Shown: positions 17,267 to 26,392, counted from the first letter of the stretch. The stretch: DNA of 35,380 nucleotides from Terriglobales bacterium (GCA_025451215.1 JANWKU010000142.1:1-35380), one strand, 5' to 3'. The notes: generated by a model not told the origin, from the letters alone. Numbers and translations: made by a program.

Positions 17267-20200
17267 CTATGTGGCTACAGGGGCAACTTTTTCTGGACTT
17301 AATTCTTCCAGCAGATTTCGCAATTGCGCAAGAACCTCCGCAGGTGCGGTTGACCTGCAAACAAATTTCAACGTTCCGTCGGGTGTGAATTGCGATCCGC
17401 GCTGCAACGCAACAAATTGCGCGAGCCTCGCCGGATCAATGTTGGCATTCTGCTTAAACTTGATGTTCAAAATGTCGCGCTTGCGGTCAATGGAAACAAT
17501 TCCCACTTGCGAGCACAACAGCTTTAACGAAGCATAGTCCAACAAATTGTTGACCGCTGGCGGCAGTTCGCCATAACGGTCCTGAAGTTCCGCGCGAACG
17601 TCATTCCACTGGTCCTCTGTCTCCACGCCAGCTACGCGTTTATACATTCGTAAACGCTGGTTCTCTTCGGCGATGTAATCCCCCGGAATGCGAATGTTCA
17701 GGCCGAGGTTCATTTGCAATCCCGCCTCTTCCTGCGGCGCTTCGCCCTTCATCTCACGGACGGCACGGTCGAGCATCTGAGTGTAGAGTTCGAATCCCAC
17801 GGCTTCAATGTGGCCACTCTGTTCGCCGCCTAGCAAATTGCCGGCTCCGCGCAATTCCAGATCGAGCGCTGCAATCTTGAATCCCGCGCCTAGATCAGAA
17901 AATTCCTTGAGCGCCGCCAGACGACGCCGCGCGATTGGAGTCAATTCGATTTCCGCGGGAATCAATAGAAATGCGTAAGCCCGCCGGTTCGAGCGTCCCA
18001 CGCGTCCGCGTAACTGATAAAGCTCGGAAAGCCCCATGCGTTCGGCGCGGTTAATAAAGATCGTGTTGCACAGTGGAATGTCCAAACCATTTTCGATGAT
18101 CGTCGTCGCCACCAGAATGTCCGCTTCATGATGCATAAACTTCAGCATCACTTTCTCCAGCTCTCCTTCACCCATCTGCCCATGGCCGACAATGATTCGG
18201 GCGCCGGGAGCAAGCTCCTGCAGCTTGGCCGCCATCTCCCAAATGGTGTCCACGCGGTTGTGTACAAAATAAACTTGCCCGCCGCGGTCAAGCTCTTGCT
18301 CGATCGCGGATCGAATCAGCTTTTCATCCCAACTGGCCACCACTGTCTGAATGGCGATGCGGTCCTTTGGAGGCGTTTCGATCACGCTCATGTCCCGCAG
18401 CCCAACTAATGACATGTGCAGCGTGCGGGGAATTGGAGTGGCCGACATGGTAAGCACGTCCACCTGTTTGCGCATCTGCTTAATGCGTTCTTTGTGGCGC
18501 ACTCCAAAACGCTGTTCTTCATCCACGATTAGCAGACCCAGTTCCGCGAACTTAATGTCTTTCGAAAGCAGCCGGTGGGTGCCGATTAAGATGTCAATCT
18601 TGCCGGTTTCCGCTTTCTGCAGAATCTCTTTTTGCTGTTTCGCATTGCGGAAGCGGCTGATCATCTCAATCGTGATGGGAAACGCCACGAAGCGCTGCTT
18701 GAATGTTTCGTAATGCTGGAACGCCAGCACCGTCGTAGGGGCCAGCACCGCCACCTGGCGATTGTCGCCAACAGCTTTGAACGCCGCGCGCATGGCAACT
18801 TCGGTTTTGCCATAGCCGACGTCTCCGCAGAGCAACCGGTCCATCGGCAACGACGATTCCATGTCGCGCTTCACATCGGCGATTGCATATGCCTGGTCGT
18901 CAGTTTCGTTGTATTCGAAGGCATCCTCAAACTCCCGCATCCAATCATTGTCGGCAGGGTACGAATGACCTTGCGCCGCCTTACGCTCCGCATAAAGCTT
19001 GAGCAGTTCGTCGGTCATGTCCGCCATGGCTTTGCGGACGCGCGCTTTGGTTTTAGCCCAGGCGGCCGTTCCCAGATGATTGAGCGCCGGCTTTACGCCT
19101 TCCGACGAACGATACTTCTGCACCAGATCAAGGCGCGTGAGTGGCACATAAAGCCGCGCGCCTTCGGCATATTCCAGCAACATCAGTTCAATGGTGCTGT
19201 CATCCTGCTGAATTTCCTTGAGCCCCTGATATTGTCCAATCCCATGTTCCACGTGGACGACGTAATCGCCTACCTGTAAGTCGCGGAAATCAGAAAGGAA
19301 TGCGGAGGTCTTTGACTTGGACCGCTGCGGCCGCGCCACGACGGCTTCCGACTCATCGAATAGATCACGCGAGCCAAAAATGGAAAGCCCGGCCTCGGGC
19401 AGCAGCACACCGTCAGGAATATAAGTTTTTACCAGCGTCGCGGTGAGCACTTCTCCCGCAAAATGGGACGTCTCATCCGCGTAGCTTTCTCCGCTCCGAG
19501 TGCGCGTGCCCAGTCTGTAGGAAACGCCATATTCGCTGAAGACGTCAGCCAAGCGCTCCAGTTCCCCCAGATTGGGAGCGGCGATCAACACCCGCTTGCC
19601 TTCAGCGATCTGCGTTTTGGTCTCTTCCAGTAGCGAAGGGATGGACCCGTGAAAACGCGGCGCTGGCTGGGAAAGAAACGCAACCGCATCTCTCGAACCT
19701 TCCCGCGTGATCTCCAAATGTTCCAGGTCGGCGCCGTCCAGGGACTGAATTTTGTTCCACAGTTCGTCGGGAGGAAAATAAAGGTCCGCAGGCCTTACCA
19801 AATTTCCGATTTCACTGCGCTCATGCGCTTCTTCAATCCTGCCCCACACGCGGTCCAGTTCATCTTTCAATTGTTCGGGCTCATCGGCGAGCACAATCGC
19901 ATGGGGCATCAAATCAAAAATGCTGAATTGCGCGCCCGCCACCGGCGCATAAAATTCCCAGCCGGGAAATACAGTGGCACCCCCGGAGCGGATTGCCTGC
20001 TCGATCACTTCTTCGCTGCCGGTGATGCGCTTGCCTGACAACCGCGCATGAATCGCGCCCAGCAAATGTTCATTCACCGGAGTTTCCGTAAGTGGCAAGA
20101 GCAGGGCTTCGTCCACAGGATCGGAAGACCGCTGCGTTCCGGGATCGAATCGCCGAAGCGACTCTACTTCATCGCCAAATAATTCGATTCGCACCGGACG

Positions 20201-20800
20201 TTCCGCTTCCGGCGAATAAACGTCAAGGATTCCGCCGCGCAGCGCATATTCACCGGGCATTTCTACGACATCAACGGAGGTATAGCCAACTGCATTCAGG
20301 TGAAGCAGCAATGTTTCATTGTCAACGGTATCGCCCTTGCGAATCGTCCGGGCCAGGCCGGAATAATATTCCGCACTGTGCAGGCGCAGCGCGGCAGCGG
20401 CAACCGGCGCGATCACAATGCTCGCCGTTCCCATGGCAATTTTCCAGAGCGCCGCCGCACGTTGTTCTTGAATTTCCGGATGCGGAGAAAGATTCTGAAA
20501 CGGCAGAACGTCCCGCGTGGGCAAAAAAACGACTGATTCAGGATCGACTGTCCCACGTAATTCGCAAAATGCCTGCACTACGGGCAGCATATCTTCGGCC
20601 ACGCGATTAGCCTGCACCAGCAGAAGGAATGGCTTGTCCACTGTCCTTTGAAGGAGCGATGAAATCAAAGCTTTGGCTGTGGGATTTAATCCGGAGACAC
20701 GTATCCGCCCCGTGCCCTCTTTCAGATGGGAGGCAACACGCACCAAAGCGGGTAAAGTTTCAGCGTCCGCAAAAATTTCGCGGACGAAGGGAAGAACCAT
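17267..20800 (-). CDS. mfd: transcription-repair coupling factor
   Basis: The 1177-residue protein removes stalled RNA polymerase and recruits UvrA to template-strand lesions. The order is standard: an N-terminal UvrB-like region (about 1-350, with 'LPTRDVLPFQNLSPHPEI' and 'GEYALRGGILDVYSPEAERP', each shown in part), the CarD-like RNA polymerase interaction domain (508-575, 'VGDYVVHVEHGIGQYQGL'), and the helicase core with Walker A GDVGYGKT (659-666), 'DEEQRFGV' and 'GRVGRSNRRAYAFLL'. The TRCF C-terminal domain completes it. Length and motifs are complete. The start at ATG 20800 has only a weak ribosome site. Confidence 0.96.
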   Translation of the reverse strand: MVLPFVREIFADAETLPALVRVASHLKEGTGRIRVSGLNPTAKALISSLLQRTVDKPFLLLVQANRVAEDMLPVVQAFCELRGTVDPESVVFLPTRDVLPFQNLSPHPEIQEQRAAALWKIAMGTASIVIAPVAAAALRLHSAEYYSGLARTIRKGDTVDNETLLLHLNAVGYTSVDVVEMPGEYALRGGILDVYSPEAERPVRIELFGDEVESLRRFDPGTQRSSDPVDEALLLPLTETPVNEHLLGAIHARLSGKRITGSEEVIEQAIRSGGATVFPGWEFYAPVAGAQFSIFDLMPHAIVLADEPEQLKDELDRVWGRIEEAHERSEIGNLVRPADLYFPPDELWNKIQSLDGADLEHLEITREGSRDAVAFLSQPAPRFHGSIPSLLEETKTQIAEGKRVLIAAPNLGELERLADVFSEYGVSYRLGTRTRSGESYADETSHFAGEVLTATLVKTYIPDGVLLPEAGLSIFGSRDLFDESEAVVARPQRSKSKTSAFLSDFRDLQVGDYVVHVEHGIGQYQGLKEIQQDDSTIELMLLEYAEGARLYVPLTRLDLVQKYRSSEGVKPALNHLGTAAWAKTKARVRKAMADMTDELLKLYAERKAAQGHSYPADNDWMREFEDAFEYNETDDQAYAIADVKRDMESSLPMDRLLCGDVGYGKTEVAMRAAFKAVGDNRQVAVLAPTTVLAFQHYETFKQRFVAFPITIEMISRFRNAKQQKEILQKAETGKIDILIGTHRLLSKDIKFAELGLLIVDEEQRFGVRHKERIKQMRKQVDVLTMSATPIPRTLHMSLVGLRDMSVIETPPKDRIAIQTVVASWDEKLIRSAIEQELDRGGQVYFVHNRVDTIWEMAAKLQELAPGARIIVGHGQMGEGELEKVMLKFMHHEADILVATTIIENGLDIPLCNTIFINRAERMGLSELYQLRGRVGRSNRRAYAFLLIPAEIELTPIARRRLAALKEFSDLGAGFKIAALDLELRGAGNLLGGEQSGHIEAVGFELYTQMLDRAVREMKGEAPQEEAGLQMNLGLNIRIPGDYIAEENQRLRMYKRVAGVETEDQWNDVRAELQDRYGELPPAVNNLLDYASLKLLCSQVGIVSIDRKRDILNIKFKQNANIDPARLAQFVALQRGSQFTPDGTLKFVCRSTAPAEVLAQLRNLLEELSPEKVAPVAT

Positions 20801-20864
20801 CGCGCTCTTAGTTTAACAGCGAATCAGGCGTGGATCACCTGCCCCGCACGAGAACGAAATCCCC

Positions 20865-21428
20865 TCAAAAATGGAACACGATTCCCGTGGATAAGCGGAA
20901 ATTGTTCTGGGTGCCGCTAAAGAAGCGCGTCTGCAATTCGTCGGCCTGCACGCGCCAGGCGATCAACGGAATCAAATGGTAATCAATACCGCCGCCGAGA
21001 GTGTCCGCCAAGGACGTATCGGAGCCTCCCGGTGAACCACTAGTGCGAGACACACCGATCAAACCGTGGACGAATGGTCTGAATTTTCCTACGGAAAACG
21101 ACACCCGCGGCCCAAACGTCGCGGTCAAGATTCGTGTGTTGAAATCGCTGGAAGCTGCACACGGGGATCCAATGACTCCCGTACACGCGGCTACGGGAAA
21201 ACTCTGCGATCCGTAGTATTCTCCAACATCGGCAACGATTCCAACGAATGGAAAAACCTTACCTTCCAATGAGCCATTCCAGCCGTTCAGGTTTGTGCGG
21301 TTGGAGGCATTCGTATCCGCGTTAAAATAAGAGTACCCAATGAAGATGTTCCCTCCCGTGGGTACTTGTGCGCTGGCCATGACGCCGAGCCCAACGACCG
21401 CCATGATGATGGCAAGAAGGTGTCGCAT
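20865..21428 (-). CDS. outer membrane beta-barrel protein
   Basis: The 187-residue protein has a signal peptide (MRHLLAIIMA... to ...ASAQVP). Eight or so amphipathic strands follow: 'NIFIGYSYFNAD', 'GSLEGKVFPFVGIVADVG', 'TATFGPRVSFSVGKFRPFVHGLIG' (in part) and 'RLSTGIVFHF'. The chain ends in Phe, the usual signal for barrel insertion by the BAM machinery. The pattern fits the small OmpA/OmpX-like barrel family (PF13505 type). One Cys pair lies in the loop 'AACTGVIGSPCAAS'. The ATG at 21428 has AGGAGAA seven bases upstream. Structural or adhesive roles are typical, and nothing more specific can be said. Confidence 0.8.
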   Translation of the reverse strand: MRHLLAIIMAVVGLGVMASAQVPTGGNIFIGYSYFNADTNASNRTNLNGWNGSLEGKVFPFVGIVADVGEYYGSQSFPVAACTGVIGSPCAASSDFNTRILTATFGPRVSFSVGKFRPFVHGLIGVSRTSGSPGGSDTSLADTLGGGIDYHLIPLIAWRVQADELQTRFFSGTQNNFRLSTGIVFHF

Positions 21429-21745
21429 GATCGTTCTCCTGAAAGCAGTTTATTTAAACTAATTGGATGCTGCACGCACTAAAGGTGCAGTAAGGGAAAA
21501 TATTCCCAATGAGGTTCCCTATCAAATTTTTTTATTAGAATTTTATGCTCCATTGTCGCGATTCACAGAGTCTAATTCGTAAGATAAGTTAGATTCCCGA
21601 GACAGAGTCCAGACTAGGCAATACAGCCACTCCTCTATTGCGAAACATAGATTGGCCAAGCAATTGCAATAGAAATTGACAGGCATTGCTAGGGCAGAAA
21701 TTGCAGCGGCAAAAATTGCACGGCTAAAACTTGAAGGACACAAAG
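21429..21745. other. AT-rich divergent intergenic region without a gene
   Basis: This 317-base stretch separates the outer membrane barrel gene (minus) from the STAS gene (plus). It is markedly AT-rich. It holds a hairpin CTGCAC/GTGCAG (21470-21475 with 21485-21490) in the probable leader of the barrel gene and a GGGAA/TTCCC pair at 21494-21507. A TTGACA at 21676-21681 could be the -35 of the STAS promoter, though only a weak -10 (GAAATT, short spacer) follows. No reading frame or RNA gene is convincing. Confidence 0.5.
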
Positions 21746-22129
21746 TTGAATCTCAATTTTGAAGTTCGCAGCTACGAAGGCGCTACCATTCTCCATTGCC
21801 GGGGGCGCATTGTCTTCCGGGATGAGGCTTTGGCTCTTTCCGCGAAGGTAGCCGAGCTGCTTCCCGAAAGCCGCCAGGTTGTTATTGATCTCAGCGGAGT
21901 GGAGATGATTGACAGCGCCGGCCTCGGCGAACTGATCGTAGCGTTCATTTCCGGACAGATTTCGGGACGTCCCGTAAAGCTCGCTTCTCCAAGCCGATTG
22001 GTGCGCAAGATTCTGGAAATTACCAACCTGAATTCCGTGTTCGATGTGTACGAGCGCGTCGAAGACGCCGCCACGAGCCAGACCATCGCTTCCCCGCAAA
22101 ACCCTCAGCGCCTTGGCGCGGCCCTCTAG
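21746..22129 (+). CDS. STAS domain anti-anti-sigma factor-like protein
   Basis: The 127-residue protein has one STAS domain: an N-terminal strand pair 'FEVRSYEGATILHCRGRI', then 'VVIDLSGVEMIDSAGLGELI' with Ser57 at the phosphorylation position, and the 'KLASPSRLVRKILEITNL' helix (in part). In partner-switching systems the unphosphorylated form binds an anti-sigma kinase and frees a sigma factor. No kinase or sigma gene is adjacent, so its partner is elsewhere. The start is taken as TTG 21746 because AAGGA at 21734-21738 is seven bases before it. A TTG at 21731 is also in frame. The residues after 110 are a low-complexity tail. Confidence 0.85.
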   Translation: MNLNFEVRSYEGATILHCRGRIVFRDEALALSAKVAELLPESRQVVIDLSGVEMIDSAGLGELIVAFISGQISGRPVKLASPSRLVRKILEITNLNSVFDVYERVEDAATSQTIASPQNPQRLGAAL

Positions 22130-22142
22130 GCCGCAACGCAAA

Positions 22143-23060
22143 CTATCGCCCCCGTTCAAAACGATAATTTCCCTTCCTCTGCTGCGCAATTGCCTCTGCC
22201 ACCTTCAGGCACGCCTTTGCCGCGTGCGAAGTGCTTCCCGACTTGCGGTAAATCAGCCGCAGCTTGCGGTGCAGGCTGAGCTCCCTCACTCGAATCCTCA
22301 CCAGTTCGCCCCGTTCCAACTCGCTCTCCACACTGATCTGCGGCAGAAACGCCACGCCGTTTCCCCCCTCGACAAAACGCTTGATCGCTTGCAACGTTGG
22401 AAGCTCAACATCCATGTGCAACGGAGTTTTGTAATGCCGGAACGCCTCAATCACCTTCTCACGGTATGGTGAGGAGACAATGTGCGCCACGAAAGACTCC
22501 TCCCCAAGTTGTTTAAGGCTAATCTCGTTTTCTCCGGCCAGCGGATGCATCGGCGGCACCACTAGCGTCAACTCATCCTCGTAAACCACGACCGAATGCA
22601 GGCGCGAATCCTGCGGATCATAGGTCACCACGCCAAGCTCAACTCCATGCCGCAATACGTCATCGGGAATATGACTTCCCAGGGCGCGGTACACGGTAAT
22701 CTTGATCCTGGGATGCAAGCGGCGGAAGTCGCCCAACACCGGCAACAAGTAAAGAGACGTCAGTTCATTCGCCGCAATGCTCAAATTTCCACGCTGCAGT
22801 TCCCGCAACTCAACCAAAGCGCCTTGCGCATCGGTGCGCAGATTCAAAAGCCGCTCTGCATACTCCTGAAGAATCCGCCCCGCATCAGTAAGCAACCCCT
22901 CCCTGCTCGACCGGTCAAACAACGGCTCATTGATCTCTTCTTCAAGCTTGTGGATGGTTTGGCTCACGGCCGACTGCGTCCGATGCAGCTTTTCCGCCGC
23001 ACGCGAAAAGCGCCCCTCCTTGGCTACCGCGAGAAAAACTTCCAGCTGTGATAGATCCAT
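22143..23060 (-). CDS. LysR family transcriptional regulator divergent from leuA
   Basis: The 305-residue protein has an N-terminal winged helix (residues 1-60: '[20 protein letters not shown]', '[20 protein letters not shown]'). A two-lobed effector-binding domain starts near residue 90 ('[19 protein letters not shown]'). Length and layout are typical. The gene is divergent from leuA with 119 bases between the starts, a common arrangement for LysR proteins that control the neighbouring gene. The ligand may be a leucine-pathway intermediate, which is inferred from position only. No ribosome site is visible before the ATG at 23060. A strong TATAAT lies on the minus strand at 23084-23089, so the leader would be very short. 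The gene converges on the STAS gene with 13 bases between them. Confidence 0.88.
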   Translation of the reverse strand: MDLSQLEVFLAVAKEGRFSRAAEKLHRTQSAVSQTIHKLEEEINEPLFDRSSREGLLTDAGRILQEYAERLLNLRTDAQGALVELRELQRGNLSIAANELTSLYLLPVLGDFRRLHPRIKITVYRALGSHIPDDVLRHGVELGVVTYDPQDSRLHSVVVYEDELTLVVPPMHPLAGENEISLKQLGEESFVAHIVSSPYREKVIEAFRHYKTPLHMDVELPTLQAIKRFVEGGNGVAFLPQISVESELERGELVRIRVRELSLHRKLRLIYRKSGSTSHAAKACLKVAEAIAQQRKGNYRFERGR

Positions 23061-23083
23061 TGGAATATGGGAGGTACAAGCTC

Positions 23084-23103
23084 ATTATATTAGACATACT
23101 AAT
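23084..23103 (-). promoter_or_regulatory. LysR gene -10 box overlapping a T-N11-A operator candidate
   Basis: On the minus strand a perfect TATAAT is present (plus ATTATA at 23084-23089). Immediately upstream of it lies ATTAG-N5-CTAAT (23089-23103), a perfect inverted repeat with the T-N11-A form recognised by LysR proteins. A second ATTAG half-site follows at 23120-23124. Overlap with the regulator's own promoter suggests autorepression, and the distance to leuA fits activation. The -35 of the LysR promoter is weak (TTCTAT). Confidence 0.5.
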
Positions 23104-23124
23104 GAATATAGAAGTTAATATTAG

Positions 23125-23154
23125 TTGTGCTTACCATGCAATTCCCGTTATCAT
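23125..23154 (+). promoter_or_regulatory. possible leuA promoter
   Basis: TTGTGC at 23125-23130 is followed after 18 bases by TATCAT at 23149-23154. The -35 is poor, as expected for a promoter that needs an activator. The inverted repeat at 23089-23103 lies just upstream of the -35. The ribosome site AGGAGG for leuA follows at 23168-23173. Confidence 0.35.
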
Positions 23155-23179
23155 AAGATTACTAAGACAGGAGGAGCCA

Positions 23180-24481
23180 ATGGAACGCCCGCGCATTACC
23201 GTTTTCGACACCACCCTGCGCGACGGAGAACAGTCGCCCGGTTGCAGCATGACGGTGCAGGAAAAACTGCGCCTCGCGCCGCAACTGGAAAAACTTGGTG
23301 TGGATGTCATTGAAGCCGGGTTCCCCATTGCCTCCGACGGCGATTTTGAATCGGTGCAGTCCATCGCAGCCTTGATCCGCCGCCCCATCATCGCGGGCCT
23401 TGCTCGCGCCTGTAAGCAGGACATCGAACGCGCCGCCCAGGCCCTGAAAGGCGCAGCTAGGTCCCGCATTCACATCTTCCTCGCCACCTCTGACATTCAT
23501 CTGGAATATAAGCTACGAATTTCGCGCCAGCAGTGTCTGGAGCAGGCGCGCGATGCCGTCAAGCTGGCCAAATCTCTTTGCAATGATGTCGAATTTTCTC
23601 CTGAAGACGCCACTCGTACCGACCCTAAATTTCTTTTCCAAGTCCTCGAAGCGGTCATTGAAGCGGGCGCGACCACGGTAAACATTCCCGACACCGTCGG
23701 GTACACAGTTCCCGCGGATTACGGAATGCTGATTCAAAACATCAGCAAGCAAGTACACGGAATAGGGAAGGCTGTGATCTCAACCCACTGTCACAACGAT
23801 CTGGGCCTGGCTGTGGCCAACACCCTTGCCGGGATCGTCGGCGGAGCACGCCAGGTGGAATGCGCCGTCAATGGAATCGGCGAACGCGCAGGCAACGCTG
23901 CTCTGGAAGAGATTGCTATGGTGTTGCGCGTTCGCCCCGACCAGTATCCTTACGAAACGGGAATCGTCACCGAACATCTTTTCCCCACCAGCCAGATGTT
24001 GAGCGAAGTGACTGGCGTGGCCGTGCAGCCCAACAAAGCTATCATCGGGCGCAATGCCTTCGCCCACGCTGCAGGAATCCATCAGGACGGCATGCTCAAG
24101 AACCCGCTCACCTACGAAATTATTACTCCGCAAAGTGTCGGCGTTCCCGACTCGACTCTGGTTTTAGGCAAGCACTCCGGCCGCCATGCTCTGGGACGGC
24201 GTTATGAAAAGCTCGGCTACCAATTCGACCGCCGCGAACTCGATGACGTTTACCGCCGCTTTGTCCTGCTCGCGGATGAAATCAAAACCGTGCACGACCA
24301 TCACCTGCTGGAGCTTGTCCGCGAAAAAGGCACGCAAACCGCCGCTGCCGCTTCCGGACAAAAAGATGCCGCGCCGCAAAAACCGTTTCCGGCAAGCGGT
24401 TCTGGAACCAAAAGCGGACTTCCCGCGGGAACCATGGCAGAACACCATGGCGATCAGGAAGATTATTTGTGGGGCGTATAA
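23180..24481 (+). CDS. leuA: 2-isopropylmalate synthase without the C-terminal regulatory domain
   Basis: The 433-residue protein catalyses the first committed step of leucine synthesis, from 2-oxoisovalerate and acetyl-CoA. The catalytic barrel is intact: '[15 protein letters not shown]' (metal Asp and Arg), '[13 protein letters not shown]', '[11 protein letters not shown]', '[18 protein letters not shown]' (metal His-x-His) and '[18 protein letters not shown]'. The linker subdomain '[17 protein letters not shown]' and '[10 protein letters not shown]' is present. The usual LeuA dimer/allosteric domain of about 120 residues is missing. After 'DHHLLELV' the chain runs through an Ala/Pro/Gly-rich tail to EDYLWGV and stops. 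Start at ATG 23180, with AGGAGG just upstream. Homocitrate or citramalate synthase activity cannot be excluded, but the sequence and the leuB neighbour favour LeuA. Confidence 0.88.
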   Translation: MERPRITVFDTTLRDGEQSPGCSMTVQEKLRLAPQLEKLGVDVIEAGFPIASDGDFESVQSIAALIRRPIIAGLARACKQDIERAAQALKGAARSRIHIFLATSDIHLEYKLRISRQQCLEQARDAVKLAKSLCNDVEFSPEDATRTDPKFLFQVLEAVIEAGATTVNIPDTVGYTVPADYGMLIQNISKQVHGIGKAVISTHCHNDLGLAVANTLAGIVGGARQVECAVNGIGERAGNAALEEIAMVLRVRPDQYPYETGIVTEHLFPTSQMLSEVTGVAVQPNKAIIGRNAFAHAAGIHQDGMLKNPLTYEIITPQSVGVPDSTLVLGKHSGRHALGRRYEKLGYQFDRRELDDVYRRFVLLADEIKTVHDHHLLELVREKGTQTAAAASGQKDAAPQKPFPASGSGTKSGLPAGTMAEHHGDQEDYLWGV

Positions 24482-24546
24482 GAATCGTTGTAACTAGGAC
24501 GCACAAGAATTGTCTTGAATAGGGCGCATAATCTCTGTCGTATCAG

Positions 24547-24566
24547 GTACGGGCTTTAGCCCGTAC
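24547..24566. repeat. REP-like palindrome with TT loop (first)
   Basis: GTACGGGCTTTAGCCCGTAC is a perfect palindrome with a 9-bp stem and TT at its centre. No T-run follows, so it is more like a REP element than a terminator. It lies 66 bases after the leuA stop codon, together with a second copy of the core GGGCTTTAGCCC at 24587. Confidence 0.6.
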
Positions 24567-24586
24567 GTAACAGCACAGAATCAAAT

Positions 24587-24600
24587 GGGGCTTTAGCCCC
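24587..24600. repeat. REP-like palindrome with TT loop (second)
   Basis: GGGGCTTTAGCCCC shares the GGGCTTTAGCCC core with the palindrome at 24547, 20 bases away. The pair separates leuA from leuB and may stabilise or attenuate the leuA transcript. Confidence 0.55.
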
Positions 24601-24691
24601 TGAGGTTGGGCGCGGCTTTGGCTATTCCTAACACCTTGCGTTATTAATTCTCCGGGCTTCCCGGCGCATTCCGTAAACCGCAGAGTAAAAC

Positions 24692-25789
24692 ATGATCCTG
24701 AATATTACTGCCCTCCCCGGCGATGGCGTCGGTCCTGAAGTTACTGAAGAAGCCATTCGTGTACTAGAAACTGTCGCGCAATCCTTCGGTCACGAACTGC
24801 GTGTCACACGAAAAAATGTCGGCGGCGCAGCCTTACTGGCCAGCAAAGATCCGCTTCCCACCGATACGCTGCAGGCCTGCTTTTCCTCGAACGCCGTGCT
24901 TCTTGGCGCCGTTGGCGGCCCATCCTTCGACGAATTTCCCCGCCACCTTCGCCCTGAGAGCGGACTTCTGCGTCTGCGCCGCGAACTGGGCGTCTTCGCC
25001 AATCTGCGCCCCGCCGTACTTTTCCCGGCGCTTGAAGACTGCTCCCCGCTAAGGCCGGAAGTCGTCCGCGGCACTGACATGCTCATCGTCCGCGAACTGC
25101 TCGGCGGACTCTACTTCGGCGAACCCCGCTACACCCAGGGCGATCCCGGCGGCCGCATTGCCGTGGACACCATGAAATACAGCGAGCCTGAAATCGAGCG
25201 CATTGCGCGCGTGGCTTTTGACCTTGCCCGCACCCGCCTCCGCAAGCTCACCTCCATTGACAAAGCAAACGTGCTCGATTGTTCCCGTCTGTGGCGCGAA
25301 GTGGTCACGCGCATCGGCGCGGATTATTCCGATGTCAAACTCTCCCATGCCTATGTAGACTCAGCCGCCATGGTTCTGGCCGCGCGCCCCGCCGATTTCG
25401 ATGTGATTCTCACTGAGAATATGTTTGGAGACATCCTTTCCGACCAGGCCGGCGGAATTGTCGGTTCGCTCGGCATGTTGGCCTCCGCTTCGACCGGAGG
25501 CGCAGTCTCGCTTTACGAACCCATCCACGGCTCCGCCCCTGACATTGCCGGACAAGGGATTGCTAACCCTCTGGCCGCGATCCTTTCCCACGCCATGATG
25601 CTGCGCTATTCCTTCAAGCTCCTTGCCGAGGCCGCCTGCGTGGAACGCGCCGTCTCTCAAGTCCTGGACAACGGACACCGCACCCGCGACCTCGCCCGTC
25701 CCGGCCAAAAATCCATCACCACCTCTGACATGGGACGCTTGGTCGTTGAAGCCGCAAAGGAAACAGCCGCGCAGCGTGTCGCGTCTTAA
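24692..25789 (+). CDS. leuB: 3-isopropylmalate dehydrogenase
   Basis: The 365-residue protein oxidises and decarboxylates 3-isopropylmalate with NAD+ in leucine synthesis. Visible hallmarks are 'LPGDGVGPEVTEEAI', 'AVLLGAVGGPSFD', 'LRLRRELGVFANLRP', 'IVRELLGGLYFGEPR', the catalytic Lys in 'SIDKANVL', 'SHAYVDSAAM', the signature 'TENMFGDILSDQAGGIVGSLG' (in part) and 'YEPIHGSAPDIAGQGIANP'. Length and motifs are standard. It lies 210 bases after leuA, separated by two palindromes. leuC and leuD are not in the window. Confidence 0.96.
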   Translation: MILNITALPGDGVGPEVTEEAIRVLETVAQSFGHELRVTRKNVGGAALLASKDPLPTDTLQACFSSNAVLLGAVGGPSFDEFPRHLRPESGLLRLRRELGVFANLRPAVLFPALEDCSPLRPEVVRGTDMLIVRELLGGLYFGEPRYTQGDPGGRIAVDTMKYSEPEIERIARVAFDLARTRLRKLTSIDKANVLDCSRLWREVVTRIGADYSDVKLSHAYVDSAAMVLAARPADFDVILTENMFGDILSDQAGGIVGSLGMLASASTGGAVSLYEPIHGSAPDIAGQGIANPLAAILSHAMMLRYSFKLLAEAACVERAVSQVLDNGHRTRDLARPGQKSITTSDMGRLVVEAAKETAAQRVAS

Positions 25790-25920
25790 TCTGGCACCAG
25801 TTCTTTTGTGGGACTAACCACGCTAGAAGAATCTTTTCCACAACTCTATTCCATCCTTCCGCAACGCATCGTACTAAGATAGAGGCATCAAGCAATTTCT
25901 CCGGGCGATATTGTGGCTAT

Positions 25921-26199
25921 ATGCTTTCCAAATGCGCCAACCCGGCCTGCTCAGCAAAGTTCCACTACTTCCATGTGGGCAAACTCTTCCGCTGCGAAAC
26001 TCAAAGCGGAGAACCTCACGCCCTGGAATTCGGCACTGATCCCACCGTCAAAAAATCTGTTCGCCGCGTGGAGTTTTTCTGGCTCTGTCCCGAATGCTCC
26101 GGAAATATGACCTTGACCTTCCAACAAGGTACCGGGGTGATTGCCGCCCCCGCCGTAATGCGCGCGATTGAGAAACCGCGTAGCGCCTCGGTGAGCTAA
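25921..26199 (+). CDS. small zinc-ribbon-like hypothetical protein
   Basis: The 92-residue protein has two Cys pairs. MLSKCANPACSAKF at the start gives C-x4-C spacing, and FFWLCPECSGNM near residue 56 gives CxxC. This suggests one zinc ribbon. The segments between ('GKLFRCETQS', 'RRVEFFWLCPEC') resemble a small conserved protein I associate with Acidobacteriota, but no function is known to me. There is no transmembrane or signal segment. The ATG at 25921 has no strong ribosome site. A shorter overlapping frame at 25913 is not protein-like. A role in nucleic-acid or metal binding is a guess from the ribbon only. Confidence 0.65.
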   Translation: MLSKCANPACSAKFHYFHVGKLFRCETQSGEPHALEFGTDPTVKKSVRRVEFFWLCPECSGNMTLTFQQGTGVIAAPAVMRAIEKPRSASVS

Positions 26200-26271
26200 A
26201 GTCTTCTAGCTAAAATTGGGTAAGCAGGTGCGGGACGCTCCACCGCAGTCTCTTCCGCATGTTCCCGCAAC

Positions 26272-26337
26272 TTGTCATGCTGAGCGCAATCTCCGCTTCG
26301 CTTCGCGAAGCGGAGGTGAAGTCGAAGCATCCCTATC
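26272..26337. repeat. dispersed palindromic repeat, copy 1 of a 65-bp family
   Basis: The unit runs from TTGTCATGCTGAGCG to GAAGTCGAAGCATCCCTATC. Its centre is a perfect 11-bp hairpin, CTCCGCTTCGC (26291-26301) with GCGAAGCGGAG (26305-26315) and a TTC loop. A direct copy of similar sequence lies at 26807-26871, and related cores lie at 6960-7057. It is non-coding and lies directly upstream of a promoter. Confidence 0.7.
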
Positions 26338-26363
26338 GAACGCTCTTCCTCTCGCCGAATGAT

Positions 26364-26392
26364 TTGCCCCCAGTTTGCCGGGTTGGTATAGT
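26364..26392 (+). promoter_or_regulatory. promoter for a nearly leaderless gene
   Basis: TTGCCC at 26364-26369 and TATAGT at 26387-26392 are separated by exactly 17 bases. The expected transcription start, about 26399, is only about four bases before the ATG at 26403. No ribosome site precedes that ATG, which fits leaderless or nearly leaderless translation. Confidence 0.5.

Noticed and set aside
25913..26110. Overlapping 65-codon plus frame at the zinc-ribbon gene
   Set aside because: The alternative frame at 25921 has paired Cys and a sensible composition, and this one does not.
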